A stretch of 64,000 nucleotides of DNA from AP-15 sp963832875. Its GTDB lineage: Bacteria > Pseudomonadota > Alphaproteobacteria > ATCC43930 > CGMCC-115725. Below the pieces are notes generated by a model. The model saw nothing but the letters and a program-made list of their open reading frames with translations, searched no databases and was not told the DNA's origin. The position numbers were made by a program, and so were the translations under genes. The stretch covers positions 758,832 to 822,831 of the forward strand of contig CAWHWB010000007.1 of NCBI GenBank assembly GCA_963832875.1. The letters are read 5' to 3'. How positions within the stretch are numbered: the stretch's first letter is position 1; each line of letters starts with the position of its first letter. Of the stretch, positions 1 through 8,151 are shown one piece after another.

Positions 1-641
1 CATTCCTCCTCGCGGTAGAAGGCCTGGCTCAGCCCCCAGCCGGCATAGACCCGGCCCATCGCCTGAAAGCCGCGGGTGGGCGGGGTCGCGAACCAGCCAT
101 CCTGCCAGGCCGGGTCGGCGGTCAGGGCGGCTTTGACGCCTTCGAGGAACACCAGATTATGCGGCGAGGTCTTGGCCGAGCCGCAGATCGCGGCGATGCG
201 CTCGACCCGGTCGGGGAAGAGCGCGGCCCAGTGAAACGCCTGCTGCGCGCCCATCGAAAACCCGTAGACCAGCCGGACCCGCTCGATGCCGAAGACCTCG
301 CGCAGCAGCCGCTGCTGAACCCGCACATTGTCGGCCATCGTGAAATGCGGATAGCGGCCGCGGTCGAATGGCGGCGGCGTGTTGCTTGGCGAGGAGGACA
401 GGCCGTTGCCGAACTTGTTCATGATGACGATGAAATATTTGGTCGGGTCGAGCGCCTTGTCCGGAGCGATCGCCCATTCGAGATCGTAGTGCTGCGCGCC
501 GTAGGAGGTCGGGTAGACCACAACGTTCGAGCGCGCGGCGTCGAGCCTGCCGAAGGTCTTGTAGGCCAGGCGCGCCTTGCGGTAGGTCAGCCCCGATTGC
601 AGGACGACGTCGCCCGCTTCGAAGATTTGATAATCCGGCAT
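1..641 (-). CDS. alpha/beta hydrolase, homoserine O-acetyltransferase (MetX)-like, C-terminus cut by window edge
   Basis: The minus-strand frame is open from an ATG at 641 to the window edge, giving 213 codons. A nucleophile elbow GFSMG lies at residues 127-131 with Ser129 as the predicted nucleophile. The preceding segment, with YKTFG, a YPTSYG stretch and IVIMNKFGNG, is the N-terminal pattern of the MetX/homoserine acetyltransferase branch of alpha/beta hydrolases. Asp and His of the triad would lie beyond the edge. Many members of this branch are not true homoserine acetyltransferases, so the acyl acceptor is left open. The next gene on the same strand lies 39 bp upstream, so the two could share a transcript. 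Confidence 0.8.
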   Translation of the reverse strand, partial: MPDYQIFEAGDVVLQSGLTYRKARLAYKTFGRLDAARSNVVVYPTSYGAQHYDLEWAIAPDKALDPTKYFIVIMNKFGNGLSSSPSNTPPPFDRGRYPHFTMADNVRVQQRLLREVFGIERVRLVYGFSMGAQQAFHWAALFPDRVERIAAICGSAKTSPHNLVFLEGVKAALTADPAWQDGWFATPPTRGFQAMGRVYAGWGLSQAFYREEE

Positions 642-680
642 CAGTTCCGACTGCCTCACCGCAAGCCTGGGGGTCGCGGC

Positions 681-1478
681 TTACTGAGCGAAGGTGATCT
701 TGCCGGCGCCGTTGACCTCGGTGTTGCGCGCTTTGGGGTTGCCGTAGACGGTGATCGAGCCAGATCCGGAAATTTGCGCGACGATCCCCTGGCGCGCATC
801 GACCGTCGCATCGCCCGAGCCGTTCAGCGTGACGTTCGCCGATTGGGCCGCGAGCCCCTGTGCGACGAAATGATTGGCGCCGCTCATCACGCAGGTCAGC
901 GCCGCGACGGTACCGGAGAGTTCAGCATTGTTGGAGCCGCTGAGCGCGATCGACAGCGGACCCTCGGCAAAGCCCGTGCCATCGATCCGATTGCTTCCGG
1001 AAGCGGAGATGTCGGTAATGTCCGGTGACGACACCGTGACCTTGATCCGGCCGTCGACCGAATAGGATTGGTCGGAATAGATCTCCAGGCGGCCGTTCGA
1101 CACCGTCGTCTTGATGATCGGCAGGATGTTCTTGTCGGTTTCTATGCGCAGCGCGGGCGCTGGCCCGTTGGTGATCGTCAACGCAAAGGCGCCGTCGCTG
1201 CGGATCGCGGTGACCGGGCCGATCGGCCGTTCCTGCGACGCCGGCTGCCCGTCGCCGACCACCCGGCCGCCGCCAGTCGCCGCGGTGTCGACCGTGATCG
1301 ACCCGCCGCTGACCGTGACGCTACTGCCCTCGCCATTGACGCTGACGCTGTTTTGCTGGACGGCGCCCGGTGATGACGAATTGGTGCTCTGCTGGATCAC
1401 GCTCGTCTGCGAGTGGGCGTAGTGCGCGGTCAGGCAGATCGTCAGCATCGCAGCGGCCGCCAAGGCTGGGTATCTCAT
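681..1478 (-). CDS. secreted DUF2807 (GIN-domain) beta-helix protein
   Basis: A 265-residue protein with a clear Sec signal peptide (residues 1 to about 24, hydrophobic core AAAAMLTICLTA, cut near AHSQ). The body contains the repetitive pattern of the DUF2807 'putative auto-transporter adhesin, head GIN' family: alternating Ser/Gly/Asn-rich beta strands such as ISGSGSITVYG and LNGSGDATVDA. These proteins are extracytoplasmic and of poorly known function. I chose the ATG at 1478 because the signal peptide begins there. An in-frame ATG at 1523 would add 15 charged residues in front of it. A low-complexity Ser/Asn/Gly segment follows the signal peptide. Confidence 0.8.
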   Translation of the reverse strand: MRYPALAAAAMLTICLTAHYAHSQTSVIQQSTNSSSPGAVQQNSVSVNGEGSSVTVSGGSITVDTAATGGGRVVGDGQPASQERPIGPVTAIRSDGAFALTITNGPAPALRIETDKNILPIIKTTVSNGRLEIYSDQSYSVDGRIKVTVSSPDITDISASGSNRIDGTGFAEGPLSIALSGSNNAELSGTVAALTCVMSGANHFVAQGLAAQSANVTLNGSGDATVDARQGIVAQISGSGSITVYGNPKARNTEVNGAGKITFAQ

Positions 1479-1872
1479 CTCGGACCGACGACTTTCCCGA
1501 CTGTTCCCCGATGCGGGAGTCACCAGCGCAGCACCCGAGCGACGATAACGCCCGGCGAGAGACGCCCGGAGACCCGCGACCGGCCCTCGACCAGCCGAGG
1601 TGGCGCGAGCCTAGCGCCGGAGCACGCCGCGAGTTCGACCGAAACCGGTGGCGGGCCGGTGTGGACGCGACCCGCGAGCGGGCGAATTCGGAACCGGAGC
1701 AGGACCAGGCGTCCCGCGGCAAGCCGAACTCGATGAATTTGCCCGCAGCACCTTGCCGATCCTGCGGCAGCACCGGTAGATTGCGGTCGCGCTGTGGCAC
1801 AAGCTGGCGCAGACGGCGGTCAAGGCCGCGCCGGCGTTCGCCGCGGTGACTTCGCAGCATCAGGAGATCGGC
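1479..1872. other. 394-bp intergenic region, no gene recognised
   Basis: GC-rich divergent spacer between the DUF2807 gene and the small stress-type protein. Open frames here have no recognisable domain or convincing ribosome site. I saw no strong promoter, hairpin or repeat. Confidence 0.5.
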
Positions 1873-2259
1873 ATGGCGCAGTTTGTCGTCGGCGTCTTCC
1901 AATCAAGCGGCATCGCGCTCGATGCCTACCACCGGTTGCGCACCGAAGGCGTCGCGGCAAGCCGGCTCGCTTACCACATCCTGCGGGAGATCGGACCGGT
2001 CCCGGACGTGGTGCAACCCGAATTGCAGGCGCTGCAGATAGACCCGTTGGTGCTGGGCGATGCGCGGAACACCTTTGCGCGCTTTATCCACAATGGCGAG
2101 ACCGCGGTGTTCGTGCAGGTCGCCGACGACGAGGAGGCCGGTTTCGCCGCAGAGATCCTGAAGCTCTACGCCCCCGCCGCGGTCGAGATCATGTCCCCGG
2201 CGGAGAATCCAGCCACGGCGCCGACCACCCCTTCGCCACCGCATGGCCGCGCCAGCTGA
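1873..2259 (+). CDS. small protein resembling general stress protein 17M N-terminal domain
   Basis: A 128-residue soluble protein beginning MAQFVVGVFQSSGIAL. The opening pattern, a beta strand then a helix carrying ALDAYHRL and a hydrophobic second strand, resembles the alpha/beta fold of GSP17M/YflT-like stress proteins, though this is a resemblance only. The ATG at 1873 is preceded by AGGAG seven bases upstream, which is why it is preferred over an in-frame ATG at 1846. The tail is Pro/Thr/Ala-rich and probably disordered. No operon partner is evident. Function unknown. Confidence 0.6.
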   Translation: MAQFVVGVFQSSGIALDAYHRLRTEGVAASRLAYHILREIGPVPDVVQPELQALQIDPLVLGDARNTFARFIHNGETAVFVQVADDEEAGFAAEILKLYAPAAVEIMSPAENPATAPTTPSPPHGRAS

Positions 2260-2368
2260 CCGACGGGCAACTGGCGTAGCCTGAGGCGTTCGCGCAAGGG
2301 ATGACCTTGCTCGACGACGAACTTCGGCCGGCTGAAGCGGCTCCTCGAAACCGGCTGACCAGGCCTCG

Positions 2369-2746
2369 TCAGGCTGCTTGCGAGGGGCCTTTGGGGAATT
2401 GCTCGGCGCGATAGGTCGGTCGCAGCACGTCGAGCCGCATCGGCACCGGAGTTCCGAGCCACATCGCGTTCTTGCTGTGGTCGTCATAGGAGCTTTCGGT
2501 CAGCGGATGGACCAGAACGTCGAGCCCCTCGCGGTTCAGCATCAGCCACGGTACGATTTTCTGAAATTCCTCGGTCCTGAAGACGACGGCGAACTGCGAG
2601 ATCGGGTGCGGGCCTCGCGGCTCGTCGCTAAGATCGCGCGGCTCGACTGCGAATTTGTTGGCGAGCGTCTCGCGCAGCCGCGCTGCGAGCGGCTTGGTTT
2701 GGGCATTGTAATAAACATGCGCGTGATAACCTTTGAGTTCGCTCAC
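2369..2746 (-). CDS. DOPA 4,5-dioxygenase (DODA) family protein
   Basis: A 125-residue protein starting VSELKGYHAHVYYN from a GTG at 2746, with GGAGG placed seven bases upstream. The longer in-frame start at 2875 lacks family similarity before this point. The N-terminal HAHVYY motif (His8, His10) and a later HPLTE motif match the metal-binding histidines of the small DODA/AroP-type extradiol dioxygenase family, and the length fits these single-domain enzymes. In bacteria the family is often annotated as 4,5-DOPA dioxygenase without a known substrate. It lies divergent from the CmcJ-like gene; the 207-bp gap between them should contain both promoters. Confidence 0.8.
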   Translation of the reverse strand: MSELKGYHAHVYYNAQTKPLAARLRETLANKFAVEPRDLSDEPRGPHPISQFAVVFRTEEFQKIVPWLMLNREGLDVLVHPLTESSYDDHSKNAMWLGTPVPMRLDVLRPTYRAEQFPKGPSQAA

Positions 2747-2953
2747 TGGAGATCCTCCCAGCATCGATCCGAGTTGACGATTTTGCCGGCCAAATTGTCG
2801 CAGACCGGCGCCGGATGCGCAATGTCGAATGCGATCGGGCCAGCAACCGAACCACTCTTCAGGCGTGTTCAACATGCTGTTTGACCGTCGCCCGGTGCTG
2901 TCTTACGGTTGCGGATAGAGGATCGAGCGATCTACCGACACGCGGAGGGCTTT

Positions 2954-3790
2954 ATGGACGGCATGGCATCGATGGAGCTGAAGAGCGTCGTGGCGCCGCT
3001 GAATTTCTTGGCTCCAATGGCTGAAAAACCGGTCGCCTACAATTACGAGCCGCCGCCCGGAACGCCGCAGCGGACCGGCCGCAATGTCGAGCACCAGGTG
3101 GCGATCCGCGACGCGCGGCCGATCGTCGACCGGCTTTCGCTCGACCAGGAGGGGTTTGTCCTGCTGCACCACCAGACGACGGTTTCGAACTTTTATGACG
3201 AGGAGCAGATCAAGAAGATCTACTACCCCGAATGCGAGCGGGTCATGAAAGAGGCGACTGGTGCCTCTCGGGTCGTCGCCTTCGACCATATCGTGCGCAA
3301 CGCGGCGATGTCGGCCAAGGACAAGACGGTCAAGATCCCAGCGAAACGGGTGCACAACGACTACACCGCGTGGTCGTCGCCGCAGCGGGTGCGCGATCTG
3401 ATGGGCGACGAGGCCGAGGAATTATTAAAGCACCGCTTTGCGATCAACAATCTGTGGCGGCCGATCCGCGGCCCGGTGCTCGAATCGCCGCTGACCCTGT
3501 GCGACGCGCAGAGCCTCTCTGAAGAAAACCTGATCGCCAGCGACCTCAAATACCCGGACCGCACCGGCGAGACCTATTCGATCACCTACAATCCCAATCA
3601 ACGCTATTACTATTTCCCGAAGATGCAGGCCGACGAGGCGGTGCTGATCCGCTGCTTCGACTCGGCCCAGCACGGCGCCGCGCGGTTCTCGGCGCACACC
3701 GGCTTCGACGACCCGACCTCGCCGCCCGACGCACCCCCGCGCGAAAGCCTCGAAGTCCGCATGCTGGTGTTCTACCCGCCCGGCGCTTAG
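2954..3790 (+). CDS. CmcJ/NvfI-family non-heme iron oxidoreductase
   Basis: A 278-residue protein with the layout of the CmcJ/AsaB/NvfI family: an early YNYEPPPGTPQ segment, a central VHNDYT motif (His134 and Asp136, the His-x-Asp iron ligands), AINNLWRPI, and a C-terminal RESLEVRMLVFYP segment. Members include cephamycin CmcJ and fungal endoperoxidases or isomerases that use 2-oxoglutarate and Fe(II); bacterial genomic copies are mostly uncharacterised. I chose the ATG at 2954 because GGAGGG precedes it by a few bases. It stands alone and no biosynthetic partners are nearby, so the substrate cannot be inferred. Confidence 0.82.
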   Translation: MDGMASMELKSVVAPLNFLAPMAEKPVAYNYEPPPGTPQRTGRNVEHQVAIRDARPIVDRLSLDQEGFVLLHHQTTVSNFYDEEQIKKIYYPECERVMKEATGASRVVAFDHIVRNAAMSAKDKTVKIPAKRVHNDYTAWSSPQRVRDLMGDEAEELLKHRFAINNLWRPIRGPVLESPLTLCDAQSLSEENLIASDLKYPDRTGETYSITYNPNQRYYYFPKMQADEAVLIRCFDSAQHGAARFSAHTGFDDPTSPPDAPPRESLEVRMLVFYPPGA

Positions 3791-3960
3791 ACGGGGGCCT
3801 CGCCTCTACCCCTCGTCACCCGGCCGTCCGTCCCCTGGCGGATGGCCGGGCTGCGACGCCCGCTCGCGGGGAGAGGTGTTTCGATCATAACTTACGGCAG
3901 CCGCACCCCGAATTGGTGAGGGGCGATAGGGTTGCCGAAATTCTGGATGAATACACGGTC
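3791..3960. repeat. dispersed GC-rich intergenic repeat of the 'CCCCTCACC...GGGGAGAG' type, degenerate
   Basis: Immediately after the CmcJ-like gene, the sequence has inverted arms CCCGGCC/GGCCGGG around 3816-3850, then CGCTCGCGGGGAGAGG and GGTGAGGGGCGAT. It resembles the better preserved copies near 16881-17070 and 24958-25090. It does not appear to code. Confidence 0.45.
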
Positions 3961-4058
3961 GTCGGGCCGAATGGTATTGAGACTAATTTGTGCAACAGCT
4001 AGCCGCGAGCGACCACAGCGCTCTATGTTGCTCGGAACATTCACCGGAGCTTCGCATC

Positions 4059-4605
4059 ATGGCTGAACCTCCCGCATGGCCCGCGTACGACATCGGCCCT
4101 CACGACAGCGTATTCGCGCTGGGCGTGGCGAGCGTTAACTACGCGAGGTTGGAGTTTGCTTTTGGCTGTATATTTGCAAAGGTACTCGAAATTACCAACA
4201 GCCAAGCATGGGAGAAATTGGCAAGGATCAGGAGTAACCATCAGCGTCTTAAGCGAATGCGGACTGCTCTAGATCAGCTTAATTGGCCGGATGACACGAA
4301 GAACAGGGTAACTCACTTCATGGAAGCTTTCAAGATACTGGCTGACAATAGAAATCTTCTGGACCACTCTAACGTGTTATAGTGATACTCCGACGGTTCT
4401 CTACAAATCAGATGACAAAGGTAATACTATAGGTTCTGTCGTATCTTTGGCAGAACTTCGCCAAGTTGCAGACGACATGATGTATTATTTTGACTATGGC
4501 TTGCGTTTCGGTAATTCAATTGGCTTAACGGGGGACGTCGGCACGCTCCTCCACCGCGCATGGCCCGATCAACCGCCCTTGCCTCAGAAGTTAAATTATA
4601 CATAA
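4059..4605 (+). pseudogene. hypothetical protein interrupted by a +1 frameshift
   Basis: From the ATG at 4059 the frame reads 108 residues (MAEPPAWPAYDIGPHDSV...) and stops at 4382. The next frame is open at once and reads YSDTPTVLYKSDDKGNTIG... to TAA at 4603-4605, a natural continuation. Removing one T from GTGTTAT (4377/4378) joins the halves into a 181-residue protein, so the gene is either frameshifted or miscalled here. The coding is AT-richer than the neighbours, suggesting acquisition. The central part is helical, with NYARLEFAFGCIF and KILADNRNLLDHSN resembling helical-bundle proteins of unknown function. A ribosome site (CCGGAG) precedes the start. Confidence 0.6.
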
Positions 4606-4711
4606 CAACTGATGGCAAGAGCGGCGGATTTTTTTACGATAAGCGCCGGTTTTTTTTACGATATTTGATTCCGCCACGCCATATCATGTTGAAAAACGAG
4701 AATTTAGCTGG

Positions 4712-4727
4712 TGGCGCAGTTTTTGCG
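4712..4727 (+). promoter_or_regulatory. sigma-54 (RpoN) -24/-12 promoter of the PEP-CTERM gene
   Basis: TGGCGCAGTTTTTGCG matches TGGCACG-N4-TTGC with the invariant GG (4713-4714) and GC (4725-4726) separated by exactly 10 bases. Transcription would start about 12 bases further on, leaving a leader of roughly 30 bases before the ATG at 4769. PEP-CTERM genes are known RpoN targets through PrsK/PrsR-type regulators. Confidence 0.75.
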
Positions 4728-4768
4728 TACTCCAGCGTCGGGCGCTCATTCAAGATCGGAGAGGTTTG

Positions 4769-5497
4769 ATGAAGCTACGTCAGGCGCTTTTAAGCGCGGT
4801 GTTCACAGCCGCCACCATAGCGATGGCGGGAGCCGCATCAGCGACCGTCGTGACGGTAGATGGCACCGCAGGGCCTTGGAACCCCGACAACCTGGCCAAT
4901 CCAGCCTACGGTGCCGGGGACCAAACCGCACCTGCCTTTGTTGCGGTCAATCCCGGCGATAACATCACCATCACCTACCTGTCTGGCCTGACTAGTTCTT
5001 TTTTCGGCGTCGCTCCGAGTGTGGACGCCCTCGGTTATACCGGTAGTATCTTCGGCAGCGGCACAGGCGGAGGTTGCCCGGTCGGAGGCTGCACGGGTAT
5101 CGGCTCCTCCGGCCAGCCGTTTCCCAGCGCCGCCATCGACCCGACGAATACAGGCCCGCAAATCGCGCTCAACGCACTGATCGGGGATTTTGTCAATTCG
5201 GCTGGCGTGATTCTCGACGCATTCGCGCCTGGAGACGGACCGTTTACGATCACCGCCCCCGTCGGGTCGGTCGGCCTGCAGTTGGGCATTAACGACGATA
5301 TCTTCACCGATGGCAACGGCACCACCAACAATGGCACCTTCAACTTTAATGTACCGAGTCCCGACAACACGGGCGCGCTGAGCATCAGCGTGACCGGTTC
5401 TTCTGTCGTCCCCGCGGTCCCGGAACCTGCCAGCCTCACACTCCTCGCCAGCGCTCTACTAGGGCTCGGCGCGATCCGCCGCCGCAAGCAAGCGTAG
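4769..5497 (+). CDS. PEP-CTERM sorting-domain exported protein
   Basis: A 242-residue secreted protein. Residues 1-26 form a signal peptide (core LLSAVFTAATIAMAGAAS). The mature part is Gly/Asn/Thr-rich, without charged catalytic motifs. The C-terminus has the sorting signal in order: VPEPASL, a hydrophobic helix (TLLASALLGLGA) and the basic tail IRRRKQA. Such proteins are cut and anchored by EpsH/XrtA exosortases and linked to exopolysaccharide production. I chose the ATG at 4769 (CGGAGAGG just upstream) over the adjacent TTG. A sigma-54 promoter lies upstream. The stop codon falls inside a REP-like palindrome, so that element abuts or replaced the native end. Confidence 0.9.
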   Translation: MKLRQALLSAVFTAATIAMAGAASATVVTVDGTAGPWNPDNLANPAYGAGDQTAPAFVAVNPGDNITITYLSGLTSSFFGVAPSVDALGYTGSIFGSGTGGGCPVGGCTGIGSSGQPFPSAAIDPTNTGPQIALNALIGDFVNSAGVILDAFAPGDGPFTITAPVGSVGLQLGINDDIFTDGNGTTNNGTFNFNVPSPDNTGALSISVTGSSVVPAVPEPASLTLLASALLGLGAIRRRKQA

Positions 5498-6098
5498 GGC
5501 GGAAAAGCGCAGCGCATTCCGCCTTGGACGCCCCAGGTGCGTTGCGTGCGCCCGCTGTCTTGATCTCATCGCCGCTCGCTGCTTCTGCCGGTTTATCGCT
5601 GCCACGGGTCCAGCCGGCCGGATACAACCCGTTGGCTACGCATCGGCGGAAGGACGAATGCGGCCAATCCGCCGGATGTTTGACAAGGCCGTGCTTGACC
5701 GGGTTGAAATGAATGTAGTCGAAATGAACGGTGAAGTCCCGATCGTCGCGGATCGTGTGCTCCCAGTACCGCCGCTGCCAGATGCCGCGTTCGCCGCGGC
5801 TCGTCATGACGGCTGATCGCGGTTCACAAATGGGCATAGATTTCACGAACGCGATTTTGATCGAGCGCCAGCGACTAGGAAAATCGGCATCGCCTGGTGG
5901 CAATGTCCATAGACAATGCATGTGGTCAGGAAGGACAACCCAGGCGTCGATATGGAAAGGTGCGCGGGCGCGTGCTCGCCGAACCGCGTCACGCAGCGCG
6001 TCGATATGCCCGACCAACAGGTTGGAGCGCCGGTTGAGCAGGTTCACGGTAAAGAAGAACGTTCCGCCCGGCGCCCGGTTGCGGCGATAATCCGGCAT
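5436..6098 (-). mobile_element. REP-associated tyrosine transposase (RAYT), Y1/IS200-like
   Basis: A 220-residue protein starting MPDYRRNRAPGGTFFFTVNL, the hallmark N-terminus of RAYTs. It carries the HUH-type metal motif PDHMHCLW (His59 and His61) and the conserved helix YIHFNPVKHGL near residues 128-138, with candidate catalytic tyrosines at 111 and 128. These single-strand endonucleases act on REP hairpins. The gene is flanked by two near-identical inverted REP copies (5493-5523 and 6127-6157), as expected for an active or recently active REP/RAYT unit. The last 62 bases run antisense into the PEP-CTERM gene, and the sequence after residue about 165 looks like read-through of the REP rather than family sequence. 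Confidence 0.9.
5493..5523. repeat. REP palindrome, left copy
   Basis: Contains stem arms GGCGGAA (5498-5504) and TTCCGCC (5517-5523). Its reverse complement matches the right copy at 6127-6157 with only a few differences. The TAG stop of the PEP-CTERM gene (5495-5497) lies within it. Confidence 0.8.
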
Positions 6099-6126
6099 GA
6101 CAGGAGTATGCCCGGTCTCGGTGACC

Positions 6127-6157
6127 GGCGGAATGCGCTCCGCTGTTCCGCCCTACG
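6127..6157. repeat. REP palindrome, right copy
   Basis: Stem arms GGCGGAA and TTCCGCC followed by CTACG, in inverted orientation relative to the copy at 5493-5523, so the pair brackets the RAYT gene. A CTACGCGTG duplet follows directly. Confidence 0.8.
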
Positions 6158-6232
6158 CGTGCTACGCGTGCTATCGTGCGGATCAGATGGTCGGGTAGGC
6201 CGCAATATCGCGAATAGAGCAGGAGGGGTCAC

Positions 6233-6598
6233 ATGACGGCGAGAACGGACGACTACGACGCGATCGTTCGGGTTGTGCAGCTCTACGTCGATGCCTTCAA
6301 TCACAACGACATCAGCAAGCTCCGGGAAGCTTTTCACGAGGATGCCTGGATATTCTACATCGGCGGCGACGGCACCCTGCACAAGAACCTGATTTCCGAG
6401 AGCTTTGAAGCGTGGGCTTCTCCACCCAGTTCGGGCGTGGTCGGTCGGTTCATTTCGGTAACTCAGGTGGGAGATGCCGCTGCGGTCCAGCTCAGCTTTG
6501 ACTTAGACAAGAATGGGTGGATCGACTTCCACAATCTGCTCAGGATCCACGGAGTTTGGAAGATCACGAACAAGACCGCCACTCACAGCAGCAGGTAG
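6233..6598 (+). CDS. NTF2-like (lumazine-binding-2 / SnoaL-type) small protein
   Basis: A 121-residue protein with the fold pattern of the putative lumazine-binding NTF2-like family. The opening helix DDYDAIVRVVQLYVDAFNHND is followed by HEDAWIFYIGGDGTL, then strands RFISVTQVGDAAAVQLSFDL and the closing HNLLRIHGVWKITNK. Length and motif order match the family. AGGAGGGG precedes the ATG at 6233. Members are often stand-alone and their ligands unknown. It sits just downstream of the REP/RAYT unit with no evident operon partner. Confidence 0.8.
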   Translation: MTARTDDYDAIVRVVQLYVDAFNHNDISKLREAFHEDAWIFYIGGDGTLHKNLISESFEAWASPPSSGVVGRFISVTQVGDAAAVQLSFDLDKNGWIDFHNLLRIHGVWKITNKTATHSSR

Positions 6599-6635
6599 AC
6601 TTCGCCGGCCAGAGCCATTCCGGCTATTCTCAGAT

Positions 6636-6854
6636 TTATGAAATTGTGCAGCACGCAGGCTTCGGTAGATTTAGCCCTCTACACCCATCACGAACCTTCC
6701 CGAACGGAGGCGGCTGCGGCTTCGGCTTGTCTGCGGGACTGGCCGGAGGCTTTGCCTTCCTGTCGGCGGCAGATCCTCCGGCCGAGAAACAGAGAAGCGC
6801 CAGAGGTACCAGGGAAAGGCATCGGCAGTCCGGCCTTGCGATCCCGACAACCAT
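6636..6854 (-). CDS. possible small secreted proline-rich protein
   Basis: A 72-residue frame whose first 30 residues resemble a Sec signal peptide (core CLSLVPLALLCFSAGG, then SAAD), followed by a Lys/Pro-rich stretch and four cysteines near the end (GCRG, ACC). No domain is recognised and the ribosome site is weak, so this is a tentative call based on the signal-peptide pattern alone. Confidence 0.3.
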   Translation of the reverse strand: MVVGIARPDCRCLSLVPLALLCFSAGGSAADRKAKPPASPADKPKPQPPPFGKVRDGCRGLNLPKPACCTIS

Positions 6855-7030
6855 GCAATTGCCACACTCGCCTGGTACGTTTAGCGGCATCGGCATCGGT
6901 CGGCGGGTGCCGGATGGTCGATCGACCGAGCAGGCGAGGCCTGATTTCTGCCTGCAAATAACAGGCGGAACAGGGGCGGGAGCGGTACGGGCGGTTCGCT
7001 GAGTTTGCTTTCGCGGGAATGACGGAGATT

Positions 7031-8059
7031 TTATGGGGAAGGGGACGGCGTGATCCGGCGCAGCGCCGGAAGGAGTTCGTCGCTGATCAGGCGCATGCTC
7101 GAAAGTGCCGAGGCGACCGGCATGCCGCTCCAGTGAGTGCGGAAAATCAGGAAGTTGGCGCCGGCCTGTTCCCAGCACGGGCGCAGCTCTTCCCAGCATT
7201 CCTCGGGGCTGCCGAGGATGAAGCGGTCGCGCAGCAGGGCGTCGAGCGACTGGCGGAACAAATCCTGGCCCGGCAAGACCTGGTCCTGTCCCCACTGCGC
7301 ATAGGTGCGGTATTTCTCGGCGAGGTAGGGGCCGGCCATCTCCAGCGCCGTCGCCTTGTCCCTGGCGCAGAAGATCTCGCGAAGGTAGGGCAGGACCTTG
7401 GGAAATGGTCTGCCGCAGCGCGCCAGTTCTTCGCGGTACAAAGCCATTTGCCCGGTGATGACCGGCATCGTCGCATGCGGGTTGATGAACAGGCTGTCGC
7501 CGAGGCGTGCGGCACGGCGCAGCGCGGCGTCGCTGTTGGCGGCGATCCAAATCGGCGGGCCCGGCTTTTGCACCGGGCGGCAGGTCGCGGTAACGTTCGC
7601 GAGCCGGCAAATTTCGTTCTCGAAAGTAACGCCGTCCTCGGTCCACAGCCGCCGCACGACATCGAGGCACTGCTCGAACCGGCGCACGCGCCGGCCCTTG
7701 GGCACGCCGAACGCGTCGAACTCGGTGTCGCGATAACCGAGGCCGACGCCGAAGACGAAATTGCCGCGCCAGATCGCGTCGAGCGAGGCGATGTGCTCGG
7801 CGACCTCGACCGGGTTGTGCAGGCCCGCCAGCAACACCCCGGCGATGCCGGTCATCTCGCCGGCCTCGGCCGCCAGCCGCGCCAGAAACGGGATCAGCTG
7901 CAATTGCCGCACGCCCTCGCTCAGATAATGCTGGCCGCTGGCGACGGCGTCCCAGCCGCGGTCGCGCGCGAGCCGGGTCATCGCGTACTGGCCTTCGAGC
8001 TCGGCGACGATGTCGCTGCCGGGCGGGTGCTGGCCGGTCAGAAAAATCCCGATCTTCAT
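7031..8059 (-). CDS. LLM class flavin-dependent oxidoreductase (luciferase-like)
   Basis: A 342-residue bacterial luciferase-family protein starting MKIGIFLTGQHPPGSD. Typical LLM motifs appear in order: ARDRGWDAVASGQHYL, the GNFVFGVGLGYRDTEFDAFGV loop around residues 100-120, FEQCLDVVRRLWTEDGV, and PIWIAANSDAALRRAARLGD. It should bind reduced F420 or FMN; the cofactor cannot be decided from sequence alone. GGAGG precedes the ATG at 8059. It is divergent from the HAD-hydrolase pair across a 92-bp gap that should hold both promoters. No flavin reductase is adjacent. Confidence 0.87.
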   Translation of the reverse strand: MKIGIFLTGQHPPGSDIVAELEGQYAMTRLARDRGWDAVASGQHYLSEGVRQLQLIPFLARLAAEAGEMTGIAGVLLAGLHNPVEVAEHIASLDAIWRGNFVFGVGLGYRDTEFDAFGVPKGRRVRRFEQCLDVVRRLWTEDGVTFENEICRLANVTATCRPVQKPGPPIWIAANSDAALRRAARLGDSLFINPHATMPVITGQMALYREELARCGRPFPKVLPYLREIFCARDKATALEMAGPYLAEKYRTYAQWGQDQVLPGQDLFRQSLDALLRDRFILGSPEECWEELRPCWEQAGANFLIFRTHWSGMPVASALSSMRLISDELLPALRRITPSPSP

Positions 8060-8151
8060 ATCGCCTCCATGGCTGCGGCCCGGCCGGCCGCGGGACGACC
8101 GGATTGCCCGATCTTCGCAGATCGCCGATGCCGGTAAAGGAGCATTCGCCG

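Noticed and set aside
4606..4700. Two similar TTTTTTTACGATA stretches upstream of the PEP-CTERM gene
   Set aside because: Too short and low in complexity to call a functional repeat; the sigma-54 element lies further downstream.
7019..8137. Long open frame on the plus strand opposite the LLM oxidoreductase gene
   Set aside because: No signal, domain or ribosome site; the minus strand holds a clear LLM protein in the same place.
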